From positions 1 to 64,000 of the forward strand of contig NW_017803888.1 of the NCBI RefSeq assembly GCF_001625305.1: DNA of 64,000 bases, written 5' to 3'. Origin of the DNA: Branchiostoma belcheri. Lineage: Eukaryota; Chordata; Leptocardii; Amphioxiformes; Branchiostomatidae. A model generated the notes under the pieces. The model ran no database searches and was not told the origin of the DNA. It saw only the letters and a list, made by a program, of their open reading frames with translations. This document shows, piece after piece, positions 47,696 through 59,155 of this stretch; position 1 is the first letter of the stretch, and every line of letters starts with the position of its first letter. The position numbers and the translations under genes are program-made.

Positions 47696-50335
47696 ATGAG
47701 TCCTGTTCTTCTACTATTCCTTGTCCTACAACTTGAGTGGTTTGCTGAAGGCACTTCAACTACAAGGCCCGAGATCCCGTGTCAGATTGTGGGCTCTACG
47801 GTGAACTGCCAGGGACTACAGCTTGCTTCGGTGCCCCATCCACTGCCAAACACCACTGTTTCACTTCGACTGTGCCACAACCAACTCCAGGAGTTAAGGA
47901 ACAACTCTTTCCAAGGTTTGAGTAGCCTTGTCGACCTACAGGTATGCTACAATCAAGTGGAATTCGTTGAAGAAGACACCTTTGCGGGTCTTGGCTGCTT
48001 GCAAACATTAGACTTGTCGAGCAACAACATTATTACCTTGAGAAAAGAGGTTTTCTTTCCTCTGAAATCACTGCAAAGGCTGGACTTATCTTGGAATGGA
48101 CTGCTGGAAATTCCCAAGGGAATATTGGCGCTGGCAAGTCTACAGTATGTTCGTCTGAGTCGCAATAACATTTCCTCTATCAATCTGGACATTTTCAGAG
48201 AACTGCACCACATACAGGAAATCATTCTAGATAACAACCCCGTATTGTACATCACTGAGGGAGATCTCAGAATTGTGAAACAGCTCAAAATAAAGCATCT
48301 CTCCATAACCGGGACTGTACCAACACTGGCACAGATACAAGATGGAGCACTGTCCAGGCTTAAGAGCATAAAGAAACTGGATTTATCAGGAATCAAAATA
48401 GGAACAAGGCAAGACTTCCGACGACATCTTAGTGAGCTCAAAAATGGCACTGTTACTTCTCTCTGTCTGGTCCACGTCAGTTTAGGAACACCCGAGAAAG
48501 AAACTCTAGATTGCCTTCCAAAAAGTTTGGAGACGTTGAATCTCGAAGACAACGAAATAAGGATATTAAAGAATGACATCTTTGTGGGGCTCCCAAATTT
48601 AAAGGAGCTCGCATTTGGCCTGAACCCAATATCTACAATAGAGAATAAAGCATTCGACGGTCTGGAAAAACTGGAAGTTCTGGATTTGATTCTGAATGAT
48701 CTCACTTTTCTGAATCAGGAAGTCTTCCTTCCAATATCACTCACGTTACAAAAGCTGGACCTGGGGGGAAATGATCTTAGAGTACAGCCAGGGAACTTTC
48801 AAGACTTGCAGAAGTTGGAGAGCCTGAACCTAGAAAACAACGGAATCACTATTCTTAAGCCTTCTCACTTCCAAGGACTGAGGAACCTCAAGGAACTGAA
48901 CATAGACGACAATGCAGCACTCTTTCCTAGAAGTTATTCAGGTACTTTTCAACACATGCCTCGGCTGAACAAGTTATATTCCAGATGGAATATTGCAGGT
49001 GATAGTGTTGAAAACACCCTGAAGACAATTCCAGCATCCTTGCATGTCATTGATTTTACTGGGTGTCGTTTTCATCTACATGTAGATAGCAAGTTGGATT
49101 TTGTACCACAGAAATCACTGCAACGTCTTATCATCAGGAAGGTTGACATAGTGGGTTCACTGAGTCCCATAACATATCCGTTTCTATCTTGGACTTTTCA
49201 CAACCTAACTGAACTAGAGTGGCTGGACATGGCATTGAACCACTTCTCTGTCGTGCCCATGGAAGCCTTGTGGCATCTAAGAAAGTTGACCCATCTTGAT
49301 CTCCATGGCAACAGCCTGGGTAGCCTTCATGTCAAGACTTTCAGAGATCTTGAGAGCCTAGAGTTCCTTGACCTTTCAAGTAACAAAATTTACAGCATAA
49401 ACCCACGACTTCTCTCACCCATGACGTCCCTGAAGGTCCTAAATTTGACGCAGAACTTTGTCTCGTCCATCGAGGCGCCTACAGTCCTGTTCTTCCACAG
49501 TCTCTACCTACTGGACCTATCCCACAATCCCTTCTCCTGCACGTGTGATCTTCTGGATTTCGTGGAGTGGATCAAGAACACGACCTCTGTTCGGATACAG
49601 AATCTCGTTCCCAGAACACCTTACAGCTGCTTTTCTCCCGAGGAACGCAGGAACCTACCTCTGCTTGACCTCGACCTTGACTGTGACCTCCACACAGCCT
49701 ACTACATGTGTATTGTCACGTCCACGCTTGTCTTCTTATATACCATTGCAGCCTTTCTCCTTGGAAAATACCACCCGTATCTACAGTACTGCTTCCTCTA
49801 CCTGCGTGGAAAAGCTCGCGGCTACAAGGCCATACCGAGGAGAAACCAACACATCCTTTACGACGCCTTTGTGTCGTATAACTGTGAAAGCTTGCGCTGG
49901 GTCCAAAACCACCTCATCCCCAACCTAGAGGAACGGCGGCCGCACTACAGACTGTGCATTGCTGACCGCGACTTTATAGGGGGGAGAGACATCGTAGACA
50001 ACATCACCGACGGGATCCTGCAGAGCAGGAAAACGGTCTGTCTGCTGACCAGGAGGTTCATTCGCAGCGGGTGGTGCACGTTGGAGTTCAAGATAGCCCG
50101 GCACAGGCTCTTCGATGAGGGGAAGGATGTCCTGATCCTAGTTCTGCTGGAGAACATCCCAGTGACTCAACTGTCTCGCTACCATCTCCTGCAGAAACTC
50201 ATGTCCAAGAAAACCTACCTGGTCTGGCCGCAGGACACACCGGGAAGGGTCCTGTTCTGGGAGAGGCTAAGACAGGCCCTCGGGTCAAGGAATGAACTAC
50301 CTCAAGGTCAAGAAGTGGAGGACGACTTGGTTTAA
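47696..50335 (+). CDS. Toll-like receptor, block B copy
   Basis: Intact, 879 residues from the ATG in GCCAACATG (an in-frame ATG extension reaches 47573). Architecture is as in the block A copy: signal peptide, single N-terminal cap, about twenty LRRs, one four-cysteine C-terminal cap, membrane helix, TIR with YDAFVSY, RDFIGG and FW boxes. I count about 29 residue changes and two small indels against the A copy (an extra Pro/Arg-type change near 411 and an extra His-Val after 460). All but one lie outside the membrane and TIR parts, and the exception is Arg716 to His. A Tyr257 to Cys change adds an unpaired cysteine to the ectodomain. Probably the other allele of the same gene; a recent paralogue cannot be excluded. 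Confidence 0.95.
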   Translation: MSPVLLLFLVLQLEWFAEGTSTTRPEIPCQIVGSTVNCQGLQLASVPHPLPNTTVSLRLCHNQLQELRNNSFQGLSSLVDLQVCYNQVEFVEEDTFAGLGCLQTLDLSSNNIITLRKEVFFPLKSLQRLDLSWNGLLEIPKGILALASLQYVRLSRNNISSINLDIFRELHHIQEIILDNNPVLYITEGDLRIVKQLKIKHLSITGTVPTLAQIQDGALSRLKSIKKLDLSGIKIGTRQDFRRHLSELKNGTVTSLCLVHVSLGTPEKETLDCLPKSLETLNLEDNEIRILKNDIFVGLPNLKELAFGLNPISTIENKAFDGLEKLEVLDLILNDLTFLNQEVFLPISLTLQKLDLGGNDLRVQPGNFQDLQKLESLNLENNGITILKPSHFQGLRNLKELNIDDNAALFPRSYSGTFQHMPRLNKLYSRWNIAGDSVENTLKTIPASLHVIDFTGCRFHLHVDSKLDFVPQKSLQRLIIRKVDIVGSLSPITYPFLSWTFHNLTELEWLDMALNHFSVVPMEALWHLRKLTHLDLHGNSLGSLHVKTFRDLESLEFLDLSSNKIYSINPRLLSPMTSLKVLNLTQNFVSSIEAPTVLFFHSLYLLDLSHNPFSCTCDLLDFVEWIKNTTSVRIQNLVPRTPYSCFSPEERRNLPLLDLDLDCDLHTAYYMCIVTSTLVFLYTIAAFLLGKYHPYLQYCFLYLRGKARGYKAIPRRNQHILYDAFVSYNCESLRWVQNHLIPNLEERRPHYRLCIADRDFIGGRDIVDNITDGILQSRKTVCLLTRRFIRSGWCTLEFKIARHRLFDEGKDVLILVLLENIPVTQLSRYHLLQKLMSKKTYLVWPQDTPGRVLFWERLRQALGSRNELPQGQEVEDDLV

Positions 50336-50565
50336 GAAGGAAGAGAACACTTGAGGAAAGTAAGATTCTTTCACTAGTAGTGAATTTTGGACAATGGATA
50401 CCCTCTTGTGTAAAGGCACAAAGTAGTAAACTGCACTGTATATACTTTGTGTAAAAGAGTGTGGTATTTTGCCAGCTAGCAGTATCACAAGCTGTGCAAG
50501 TTGGACTGATACATATTGAGCTCTGCTTCACATGTAATTTTCAAGTAATATACAGAAAAAAGGAA

Positions 50566-51703
50566 ACCAGATATAATAGCTACATGTAGGGACACCCAGC
50601 TAGCAAGTGGACACTGCGAAGGGCTGACTGATTGATTGGTTGATTGATTGATTAATTGATCGATTGGTATGACTTACATCTCTGACAGCATTAGGGTCGG
50701 CCACACAGCCAAAGGTGATGTCACACGCTGCTACCACCTCGTTCACAGTACCACCCACGCTTGCACCAGCCTGTACTAAGTCTCGGCACTGAAACAAACA
50801 AACAAACAAACAAATGGTTAGCTTGAAAGTTCATCTGTGTTGATAGAAGTCATTCTGAATCAAGCTTAATAAAACTGTAAAAAGCTGCTCATTCCTTGAC
50901 AAAGACCAAAGGAGTTGGTTGCGAGTCTAAATTTTTTGTGTTGGAAATTGCAGTCAACTTTTACTACTAAGGCCTATGAAAAAATGTTCTGTTTCCTGTT
51001 TCCTGACCGACCCTAGAATAAGTTGCTAATGCTAGCCATGTTTGGGACACTAGCCATGTTTGGGAATCATTGTGTTCTCGCCGCAAAAGCGCCACCTCCT
51101 TTGGCTACATGTATGTATGGTGGCAAGAAGCAGCACATGTACTCCAGTCAGAAGCCCTGAAGAAGGTGTCTGATAGACATGAAAACGTAAGCAAGGTAAG
51201 AGAAGCACTGGTTGTGTATAAGAAAATCCCAAGAATCCAATTATAGAATGTTTACGATTACTTAACGTTACTCCTTCAAACGAAAGAGATGCAAATTGTG
51301 TTGACTTTTAATAGGCAAAGTGTAAAATTGGCAAAAACTGTCATTTCTCATTATTCCACGTTGGCAGGAAAAAAGGCTCAGGATTTTTGTTCCTTGAAGG
51401 CAAATGAGTTATTTAAAGCACACGGATGCTTTACATGTAGATTAGAAATCACTTCCAAATGGGGGGAGGAGGTACAATGTAAAAGATGGTTTCACTTCCT
51501 CAAAGTAACTCAAGGAAGTACACATAGCAAAAAATCCTGACAACACTACGCTCCTCACGGACAAAAATTTTGCTCAATTTGTCATCTTTGACAGACAAAA
51601 ATCAGTCTGTAAAGATATGGAAAGAAATGTCATTGAATAGTTTAAAGCTTAGTCTACCAGCAAAAATTTGCCCCCAAAATGCAGGCAATAGCATTTCAGA
51701 TGG
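50566..51703. repeat. B version of the sequence at 52453-53586
   Basis: About 1.13 kb including one dehydrogenase exon is near-identical to 52453-53586. Small differences include the number of CAAA units just upstream of the exon and a few substitutions. It ends at the gap. A GGCCTATG-type MITE end (50971) and a hAT-like remnant (from about 51560) are shared. Confidence 0.88.
50678..50788 (-). CDS. GLYR1: dehydrogenase exon CRDLVQ..., B version
   Basis: The acceptor is TTTGTTTCAG and the donor GAT|GTAAGTC, 111 bp, phase 0 at both ends. It reads CRDLVQAGASVGGTVNEVV, then AACDITFGCVADPNAVRD. This matches the part of the family's Rossmann domain that follows the WNRT motif. It joins in frame to the MSTID exon at 46776-46877 and to the 63927-64000 exon. 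Confidence 0.88.
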
Positions 51704-51723
51704 NNNNNNNNNNNNNNNNNNNN
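51704..51723. other. assembly gap (20 N)
   Basis: The B sequence before the gap continues, by similarity, at about 53587. The sequence after the gap repeats the end of the contig that stops at 40873. Confidence 0.99.
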
Positions 51724-52452
51724 CGTGCGCCGACGATACACATTACGTACCGTTGTTTACAGTACTCGCGGGGCGCAGGTCATTGACCTCCCGCTTGCGT
51801 TGTTCCAACAGAGAAGAGCAAAATATCTGCCAGTTTTTGCGTCAGATTTTCAGTGTTTGTTAAAATCATATACAGGCATCCATGCAGCTATAATTCTTCC
51901 AACTAGTTCGTAGTTAGGTGAAATGTTTATAGGAATCACACGAATCGGTATCCAATATCAGAGTATCAAATAGTAATGGCCCACGGCCGAGACCGCGTGG
52001 ACCAGCCGATGGCCCACGGCCGAGACCGCGTTGACCAGCCGCGCTGGTAATCCCCCTATTGTACGTGAAAATGGTAGTAAATTAATTAATTAGCCAACAG
52101 CCAATCAACAGCCACATCTGCAAACATGACCCCACCTGCTTGTATGCCCATATTTGGGCCTTCCCCCGAATTCCTTTCTTATTACGTCACGCGCATACGC
52201 CCCAACAGTACTTTCCTATGGGGACCACTAAAAAGCAAATAAAACGATTGTAAAAGCTTGTATCAAAAAAATTTAAAAAACGCCTAAGGGTATTTACCCA
52301 CTCTACCTCTATACGAAATTACAGGTAATTTCGCCCAAAAATGAAGGAGTTGAATCAATGTAAAGAAGTGGCAGGAGAAGAAGAAGAAGGAGAAGAAACA
52401 TCAGAAAAAGCAATATGGGTTCACCACCACTTCGTGGTGTGGTGAACCCATA
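51724..52452. mobile_element. right part of the A-specific insertion
   Basis: Overlaps 40397-40873 and then adds about 257 bases, ending in a GA-rich run and a perfect hairpin (TGGGTTCACCAC / GTGGTGAACCCA, 52417-52450) directly before the point where collinearity with 50566 resumes (52453). Joined through the overlap, the insertion is about 1.9 kb. Confidence 0.65.
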
Positions 52453-52564
52453 ACCAGATATAATAGCCACATGTACGGACACCCAGCTAGCAAGTGGACA
52501 CTGCAAAGGGCTGACTGATTGATTGGTTGATTGATTGATTAATTGATCGATTGGTATGACTTAC

Positions 52565-52675
52565 ATCTCTGACAGCATTAGGGTCGGCCACACAGCCAAA
52601 GGTGATGTCACACGCTGCTACCACCTCGTTCACAGTACCACCCACGCTTGCACCAGCCTGTACTAAGTCTCGGCA
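52565..52675 (-). CDS. GLYR1: dehydrogenase exon CRDLVQ..., A version
   Basis: Same 37 codons and splice sites as 50678-50788. In the reconstructed A haplotype it is the partner of the block A exons at 35327 and below. Confidence 0.85.
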
Positions 52676-53436
52676 CTGAAACAAACAAGCAAACAAATGG
52701 TTAGCTTGAAAGTTCATCTGTGTTGATAGAAGTCATTCTGAATCAAGCTTAATAAAACTGTAAAAAGCTGCTCATTCCTTGACAAAGACCAAAGGAGTTG
52801 GTTGCGAGTCTAAATTTTTTGTGTTGGAAATTGCAGTCAACTTTTACTACTAAGGCCTATGAAAAAATGTTCTGTTTCCTGTTTCCTGACCGACCCTAGA
52901 ATAAGTTGCTAATGCTAGCCATGTTTGGGACACTAGCCATGTTTGGGAATCATTGTGTTCTCGCCGCAAAAGCGTCACCTCCTTTGGCTACATGTATGTA
53001 TGGTGGCAAGAAGCAGCACATGTACTCCAGTCAGAAGCCCTGAAGAAGGTGTCTGATAGACATGAAAACGTAAGCAAGGTAAGAGAAGCACTGGTTGTGT
53101 ATAAGAAAATCCCAAGAATCCAATTATAGAATGTTTACGATTACTTAACGTTACTCCTTCAAACGAAAGAGATGCAAATTGTGTTGACTTTTAATAGGCA
53201 AAGTGTAAAATTGGCAAAAACTGTCATTTCTCATTATTCCACGTTGGCAGGAAAAAAGGCTGAGGATTTTTGTTCCTTGAAGGCATATGAGTTATTTAAA
53301 GCACACGGATGCTTTACATGTAGATTAGAAATCACTTCCAAATGGGGGGAGGAGGTACAATGTAAAAGATGGTTTCACTTCCTCAAAGTAACTTAAGGAA
53401 GTACACATAGCAAAAAATCCTGACAACACTACGCTC

Positions 53437-53689
53437 CTCACGGACAAAAATTTTGCTCAATTTGTCATCTTTGACAGACAAAAATCAGTCTGTAAAGATA
53501 TGGAAAGAAATGTCATTGAATACATTAAAGCTTAGTCTACCAGCAAAAATTTGCCCCTAAAATGCAGGCAATAGCATTTCAGATGGTCTAGATTTCAACA
53601 TTTTCCCAGGGGACCATGCCCTGACCCAGCTAGAATTGTCAACAAAAAGTCATGAATCAATGTTAAATTTCAGGTTGGCTAGAACACTG
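53437..53689. mobile_element. hAT-like MITE remnant
   Basis: It contains GACAAAAATTTTGCTCAATTTG and ends GGTTGGCTAGAACACTG, as in the intact copy at 28529-28787. The left terminus is missing. Confidence 0.6.
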
Positions 53690-54464
53690 ATTCCAGCACA
53701 CTATTCAAAACAACAGGAAATATCAGGGCAAAAACTTCTCCACACACAAGTTTTAAGTTAGCAGGCTAGGCAGCAGTATATTACTTCAAAGAATGTTTAG
53801 GCCTTGAAAATGATACTTAATATTCAACATGTTGATTTTATCTATGAAAATAGTAGTAGTTGTTTGTACTAATTGTATCCACTTGTTTGTTTGTTTATTT
53901 GTGTGATACAACTTTACGAAAGTTACTGTCCTTTTGTTGTGCCAAGACTTCACGTACGCAATACCAAACCACAAGTTTATTTCCTGGAGGTCTTGCTGCA
54001 TTTGAGCATGTAAGCCAGGAAGATTTGTTACCGACTTGCCCCCATTATGTATCAGCTTGATTGTATGCAGGTAAGAGGATTTCTGAGTTATAGCCTGTTA
54101 CTGTAAGTGCTATAATTTTTGCGGACATCAAAAACCTTGCAAAGTGTACAGTGTGGTTTCTACAACTATAGAGTCAATTTCTTTCCACCATACTTTACTT
54201 GCAATGCAGTTTGTCAATTTTACCTAAATTTGCATGAAAAAAGTTGCATTTTTGGTAGGAGAAGTTTAGGAGAACTACAGTAGTGGTGTAAGGCAGTACC
54301 AGGCTGGAGCTTTGCCAAGTCGTGTCAGTAGCCGCTGGCCACAGAAAGGTGAGCTCTGCAGCCACAATCACAAGTGAGTTCTGTTACCTGCGCATGTAAG
54401 CTTTGTGTCAAATGCTACTATCTGTGCCCTACGTTTTGCTTTATCATAACACACTTACTCTCTA

Positions 54465-54850
54465 GTAAGCAAGGTGGACTTGTGGTTAAGGTCTTTGACC
54501 TAGAATCTGAAAGTTCTGAGTTCAAAAGTTTGTATCAGCAGTGTTGTGCCCTTGGGAAAGAAACTCTTCATAACATGTATGTCCTAACTTGACTCAGGTA
54601 TAAATGAGTATTATGGAGCTTCAGTTAGGGATGTCTTCTTGAATGGGATGTAAAGCTGGAGGTCCATGTTTGAGGGGAGCTATTCGTCAAGTATGTTGGA
54701 GAACCCGCCACACTTAATGAAAAAGAGTAAGGGTCCTTCCCAGTGTGAGTGGCTCAAACCTTACAGTCTGGTCTATACATGTAGGTTGAAAAGGTGATAG
54801 TCACCTGTTATGTCAACCTTTCCACAAATGTGGTAAATCTCAATCTTATC
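54465..54850 (+). mobile_element. tRNA-derived SINE, about 385 bp
   Basis: The head CAAGGTGGACTTGTGGTTAAG with a degraded B-box is followed by the long tail shared with the minus-strand copy at 10265-10596 (TGTAAAGCTGGAGGTCCATG, GGCTCAAACCTTACAGTCTG, GGTGATAGTCACCTGTTA). It lies in the dehydrogenase intron upstream of the vasorin-like gene. Confidence 0.65.
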
Positions 54851-55805
54851 ATATAAGGTTCAGTGTAGACTCTTAAAGAACCTGAAATGTAATTTTCTTT
54901 TTTTCTTCTTTAATTTATAAATCTAGCAACTTACAATGTTTTATGACATGTATTTTCTAGAAGAAAATTGGGGATAATATACACTCTCACAGTTTCTCAA
55001 AATCTTACTTTGGTTCATTACAGCAATGCCTTTTCTGTTCTTATCATATTCTGAATCAGAAAACTTGCATTCCTATTGTTTTTGCTTTAAATTCTGCTGT
55101 TCCAATGTTATGACAGGCAACAGCTGGGACGCATAGAAACCTAACTAGGCCACGGGACAAGGTAAGGACCAGGCACAGAAATATTGCATGGTCATAGAAA
55201 GATACAGAATTGAGCTCCAATTGTATGCTACATAATACATGTACTAGTATTTATTAGCTGTATACAACTTCCAGATTCAAAGGGCAGTTTTGACTGTAAA
55301 TAATAACTGATAGCTACATAATCAGTCTATAGCTTTTAAACAAATATAAAAAAAGGTTTCAAGCATCCTTGAAACAGTTTGATAAACAGATATACCGATA
55401 ATATAAACAAACCACCTGTCCAGATGATTTTGATTTTTCAGAAGTTCCTGACAGGTAAGTATGTTTACGTACATGTTTACTGTCAATGTCATACGTAAGT
55501 CTCCCTTCTAAAGTAAAATTTCTGCAAGATGACTACTATAAAGATATACAAAATAGAGGGCTAGAGAAGTCTCCTAACACTCCCTAAAACTGTGTGTTCC
55601 AAAAGGCTTAGGTTCTTTGTTTTCAATAGTTGTTTTCAATAGTTGTTGGCAATACTTATTTGAGATCCGACAACCAGGATATTACAATGATGTGGCCCAA
55701 AGGTATATCGCTGTAACAGGTGGAAGAGGTAACTATGACAATGGAACCAGAATGTTGGCCTTTCACCCAGTAACCTCCCATATACACTCATATTTGACAA
55801 TGTCA

Positions 55806-56779
55806 GGCCACACCAATGCAATCAATTATTGGTTCTCGGATTTGCCCTTTTTTATTTAGAGACTTTTCCAAGTAATTGCCTGTGAGATTGGGTACTAAGA
55901 TACAGTGTCATATGGATTTCCTGAAATCCCCTTTAAAGCTTTCTAAAGCCTATTACAAACCAGTGGCATGCCTGTTGCTAATATTGTACAATGTACATGT
56001 ACATGTAACCCACAAGTCTTACTTTCAAAGTCTGATATGCAAATTTATTGCAACCTCCAAAGGCAGAGGTCTGAAAGACACACCTCTTATAAACAATAGG
56101 CATTATGTTACAGGTATGTATTGTACACTTCCAGAATGATCAAAAGGCAACTTTGTTGTACAGGTATTTCTTTGGAAATGATCAACCATGCACTTAAGCT
56201 TAATGGCATACATCCTATCCCATAGCATACTAATATCTGTAAGGCAAAAATGTGATGTCGCTGATGGAAAATGATTGCTTGTTTGGCTATTTATTGGCGG
56301 TACCCAAAAAATGTAGCTTGTTTTGAGGCTATTTGAGGCTATTTGTGAAAAAATGGCATAAATGTCAATATCTGACAGATTTTGTCATACTTTTTTGTTT
56401 AGCCGCAAATGACTGCCTTTAAATCAGTGTGGCCTGAAGAGGTAAAATGCTGACACCTGATCAGACCTTGGCTGAGGGATGTGCAACTCAACACCCACAC
56501 GGAAACATGACCTGGCACCACCTGCTACAGAAAAAAAAGTCCCCTTCAAATTTCCTCTCAAACCTGTTTATGTTATCCTCTTTACTTTAAAGCTGCATTA
56601 TGTAACATTCGGATGATACAAGAAGTCAATTTTCTGGTCACTTACAAAGTAAGTTGAATGAAGCATTTTCGAGTTGATCCAGAACCTACCGGTAAATACA
56701 CGACGTCATGTACATTTGTTGACAAATCAGAAAAAAAATGAAGCAAATCCAAGAACAAATTGATTAAATTAGTGTGGCC
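55806..56779. mobile_element. composite of a GGCCACACC-family element and a nested GGTACC-family repeat
   Basis: The left end GGCCACACCAATGCAATC (55806) and right ends GTGTGGCC (56430-56437 and 56772-56779) bracket sequence containing a GGTACCCAAAAAATG-type repeat at about 56220-56425. Internal boundaries are uncertain because of nesting. Confidence 0.45.
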
Positions 56780-56859
56780 TAATGTCCTTTTTTGTTCGGT
56801 GATAACCAAAGAAAGTAATTGGTATGGCCCAACACCTGAGGAGTCCCCAGGCCGAGAAG

Positions 56860-57180
56860 TGGGTAACCTGATCTGCAGGTGGGTAGGAACAATACCACGC
56901 ACCGCCCGGTACAGTAAACAGCCTAGTGCCAGCCCCGCATTAATGATTTACCCACAAGCCTATTTGCACACTGACGAATCACCTGGCACCGTTGGTACTA
57001 CGCCTGCGGGCATATCGTTACCGCGCAGGTCACGGACACACACACACCTCACACACACAGGTACAGTTGTCGTCAGACAGGTTACCAGGAATGTTGGGAA
57101 GCATGCTAGCAAACCTGGGCAGACACATTTCCACGGACCTCCACGAACTTTGGACTACTACAGATCACAGAACAGGAAGG
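56860..57180 (+). promoter_or_regulatory. GC-richer stretch ending in a strong donor; possible untranslated first exon of the vasorin-like gene
   Basis: This stretch is markedly richer in GC than its surroundings, contains short CA runs, and ends GAACAGGAAG|GTAAGG, a near-perfect donor. The vasorin-like coding exon has an acceptor at 59120, about 1.9 kb downstream on the same strand. An open 185-codon frame through it (56760-57317) is low-complexity and reads past the donor, so I do not take it as coding. Confidence 0.25.
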
Positions 57181-57319
57181 TAAGGACTTTAGGTCATCGG
57201 GATTTGAAATTAGGACAACGACAGGGCCATACAAACACAGACAAGGATTACCAACCAACGGCACACTACACCAAGTGTGGAAATATTGTCAGATTCACAA
57301 GGGAACTAGAGCTGTGATT

Positions 57320-59010
57320 TGGTTCCTTCCTACATGGAGAGTAGTGAGTAAAAAGGGGACATCCTTGACGTAAAAGAGCTGGGCGACCGGAAAAGGGGTC
57401 TTTTGTTAAGTGGGGTTGTGACACATATGGCGTGAGTCACCTATACTACAAGCATGCCTTGTGGGGACTAAATACTACGTTGTACAAAAGACTTCTTAAT
57501 TTAAACCATTTTAAACACAGAAGGAACACCTATTAGCCAATATACAGGTAAGAAATGGCTTCTGATATCATAATAAAATGTAGCTAGAGGGCAAAAAGGT
57601 GACAACAATGTGCCTTTAGTTGGTAGTCTCGAATGTTAGCAGCATTATACAATCCAGCGCTGTTTTTGTTGGCAAAAAAACACACTCCCAACTACATTTT
57701 GTAGTAAATTTGGACCAATTTTTGGAAGGGAAATATACACCGTTCGGTAACGTGTGCGTACTTTCTGATATTAAGACAGAATACAGCCAACAAGGATGTT
57801 TGTATAGTGCACTCAACTGTTATCACTATTGTTCTGTCTGTGAGTGTGAAAAAAATACTCTATACAACACAGTTCTGACTAAGATTTGTAGCATTATTGG
57901 CCAATATATACGATGGACATACGTTTAGATCGGATGTGTACATGTACAAATCCCATGTAGCCAGAGGGCAGGTAAGTGGCCAGTGTGTTTGGTTATCACT
58001 CCTAACGTCACTCAGGTGTCATCATGGCAACAAAAAATTACAGCTCTGACGAAATTTTACCTTTCTTGGCCAATACACATGGTACCCAGTAAATACATTT
58101 GTATTTATTGGGTCAAACTAGAGCTAGAACTTCAGTAGAAGGCAGTGGATTGAAATGCTTGGTAAGCAGTCCTGACGTCACACTCACAGCAAAATGTAGA
58201 CAAATTGACCAGAAAAACAATCTGTATCATTTGTTAAATGTTAGCTGGTCAAAGTAGGTTTTTCTTGTACCACATTCTAACCCTTTGAACATGTCAATAC
58301 ATGACATGTACCCATCTAATAATTCAGTCAATAATTGGTACATTTCTAAAAGCATAGGGTTCTTAATTTTGGAAAAAAAACGTTCTATACAGTATATTAC
58401 TCCTTTGCCCCCCTCCCCCTTCACTGCACAGTCACTTTGTGTCAGAATTTATTTGTTCCGATAGATACATGTACATGTACATTGTGTAGCTTTGCTATCC
58501 TGATTTTAAAGTCACACTAGTCTCATCTGAAAAGCTAAATCCTTTTCTGTGTTGTATTGTCATACCAAAGACTAGATCAGCTAAAAATATCAACTAGAAT
58601 GACCCAGACTCCACAATGACGTAAATGTATCAACAAGTTCTCATTGACTGCGTGTCTGTATTATCTTGATTCCAAAATGACAAGTCTCATCAGATTCTAA
58701 TAGCTTAAAATCCACACCAGGACCAAGAACCAGATCGGCTAAAGATAAGAACTACATGTAGAATGAGTACATGACTTTTGAGCACCCACATTTGACGTCA
58801 CAACAAGCCCACTAGCCCATTGTTCAAAAGGCGTTCTGCTTCTGGCTGTTTTTCTGGCCTAATCGACTTGATCATTTCCACCTACTGTTTTGAATCCTGG
58901 ATAAGTGAAGATTTACTTGTTGTTGTTGCGTTTAAAGTTTTGTCCTTAACATAATCGTAACTGACTAACCCTTTAATATCTCCCCAAACTCAAATACGAT
59001 AATGTGGTCA
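57320..59010. other. no recognisable gene; intronic/intergenic
   Basis: AT-rich sequence between the possible 5' exon and the vasorin-like coding exon. No exon was recognised on either strand. Confidence 0.4.
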
Positions 59011-59110
59011 CACAATGAATACATATCTTGCTGCTGCTGCTGCTACTGCTGGTCAGACACACTGCAGCCGCACTCGTTTTTACTTGCTGACTGTGTGCTT
59101 TCATGTACCT

Positions 59111-59120
59111 CCCTTTACAG
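59111..59120 (+). promoter_or_regulatory. splice acceptor before the vasorin-like coding exon
   Basis: CCCTTTACAG preceded by a pyrimidine-rich stretch. It implies an upstream untranslated exon and argues for the 59156 start. Confidence 0.55.
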
Positions 59121-59155
59121 GTTCAAGTTCATCTGAAATCAATGCAGAAGACAGG

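Larger units (their letters stand above)
40894..50565. repeat. block B: second version of the TLR/dehydrogenase locus
   Basis: Collinear with 29633-39240 from its first base after the gap. It carries five dehydrogenase exons and one TLR gene, then continues without the A-specific insertion into the next dehydrogenase exon (50678-50788). Confidence 0.9.

Noticed and set aside
29633..50565. True tandem duplication of the TLR gene and half of the dehydrogenase gene
   Set aside because: Possible, but gap-end overlaps and exon order are explained more simply by two haplotypes in one scaffold. Kept as the alternative.
51289..51540. Plus-strand 83-codon frame repeated as a 74-codon frame at 53172-53396
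   Set aside because: The two versions differ by replacements and a premature stop, and no domain is visible. It lies in dehydrogenase intron DNA.
56760..57317. 185-codon plus-strand frame as a protein gene
   Set aside because: Low-complexity Thr/His/Arg-rich sequence, partly from CA repeats, reading through a near-perfect splice donor. More likely an untranslated exon.
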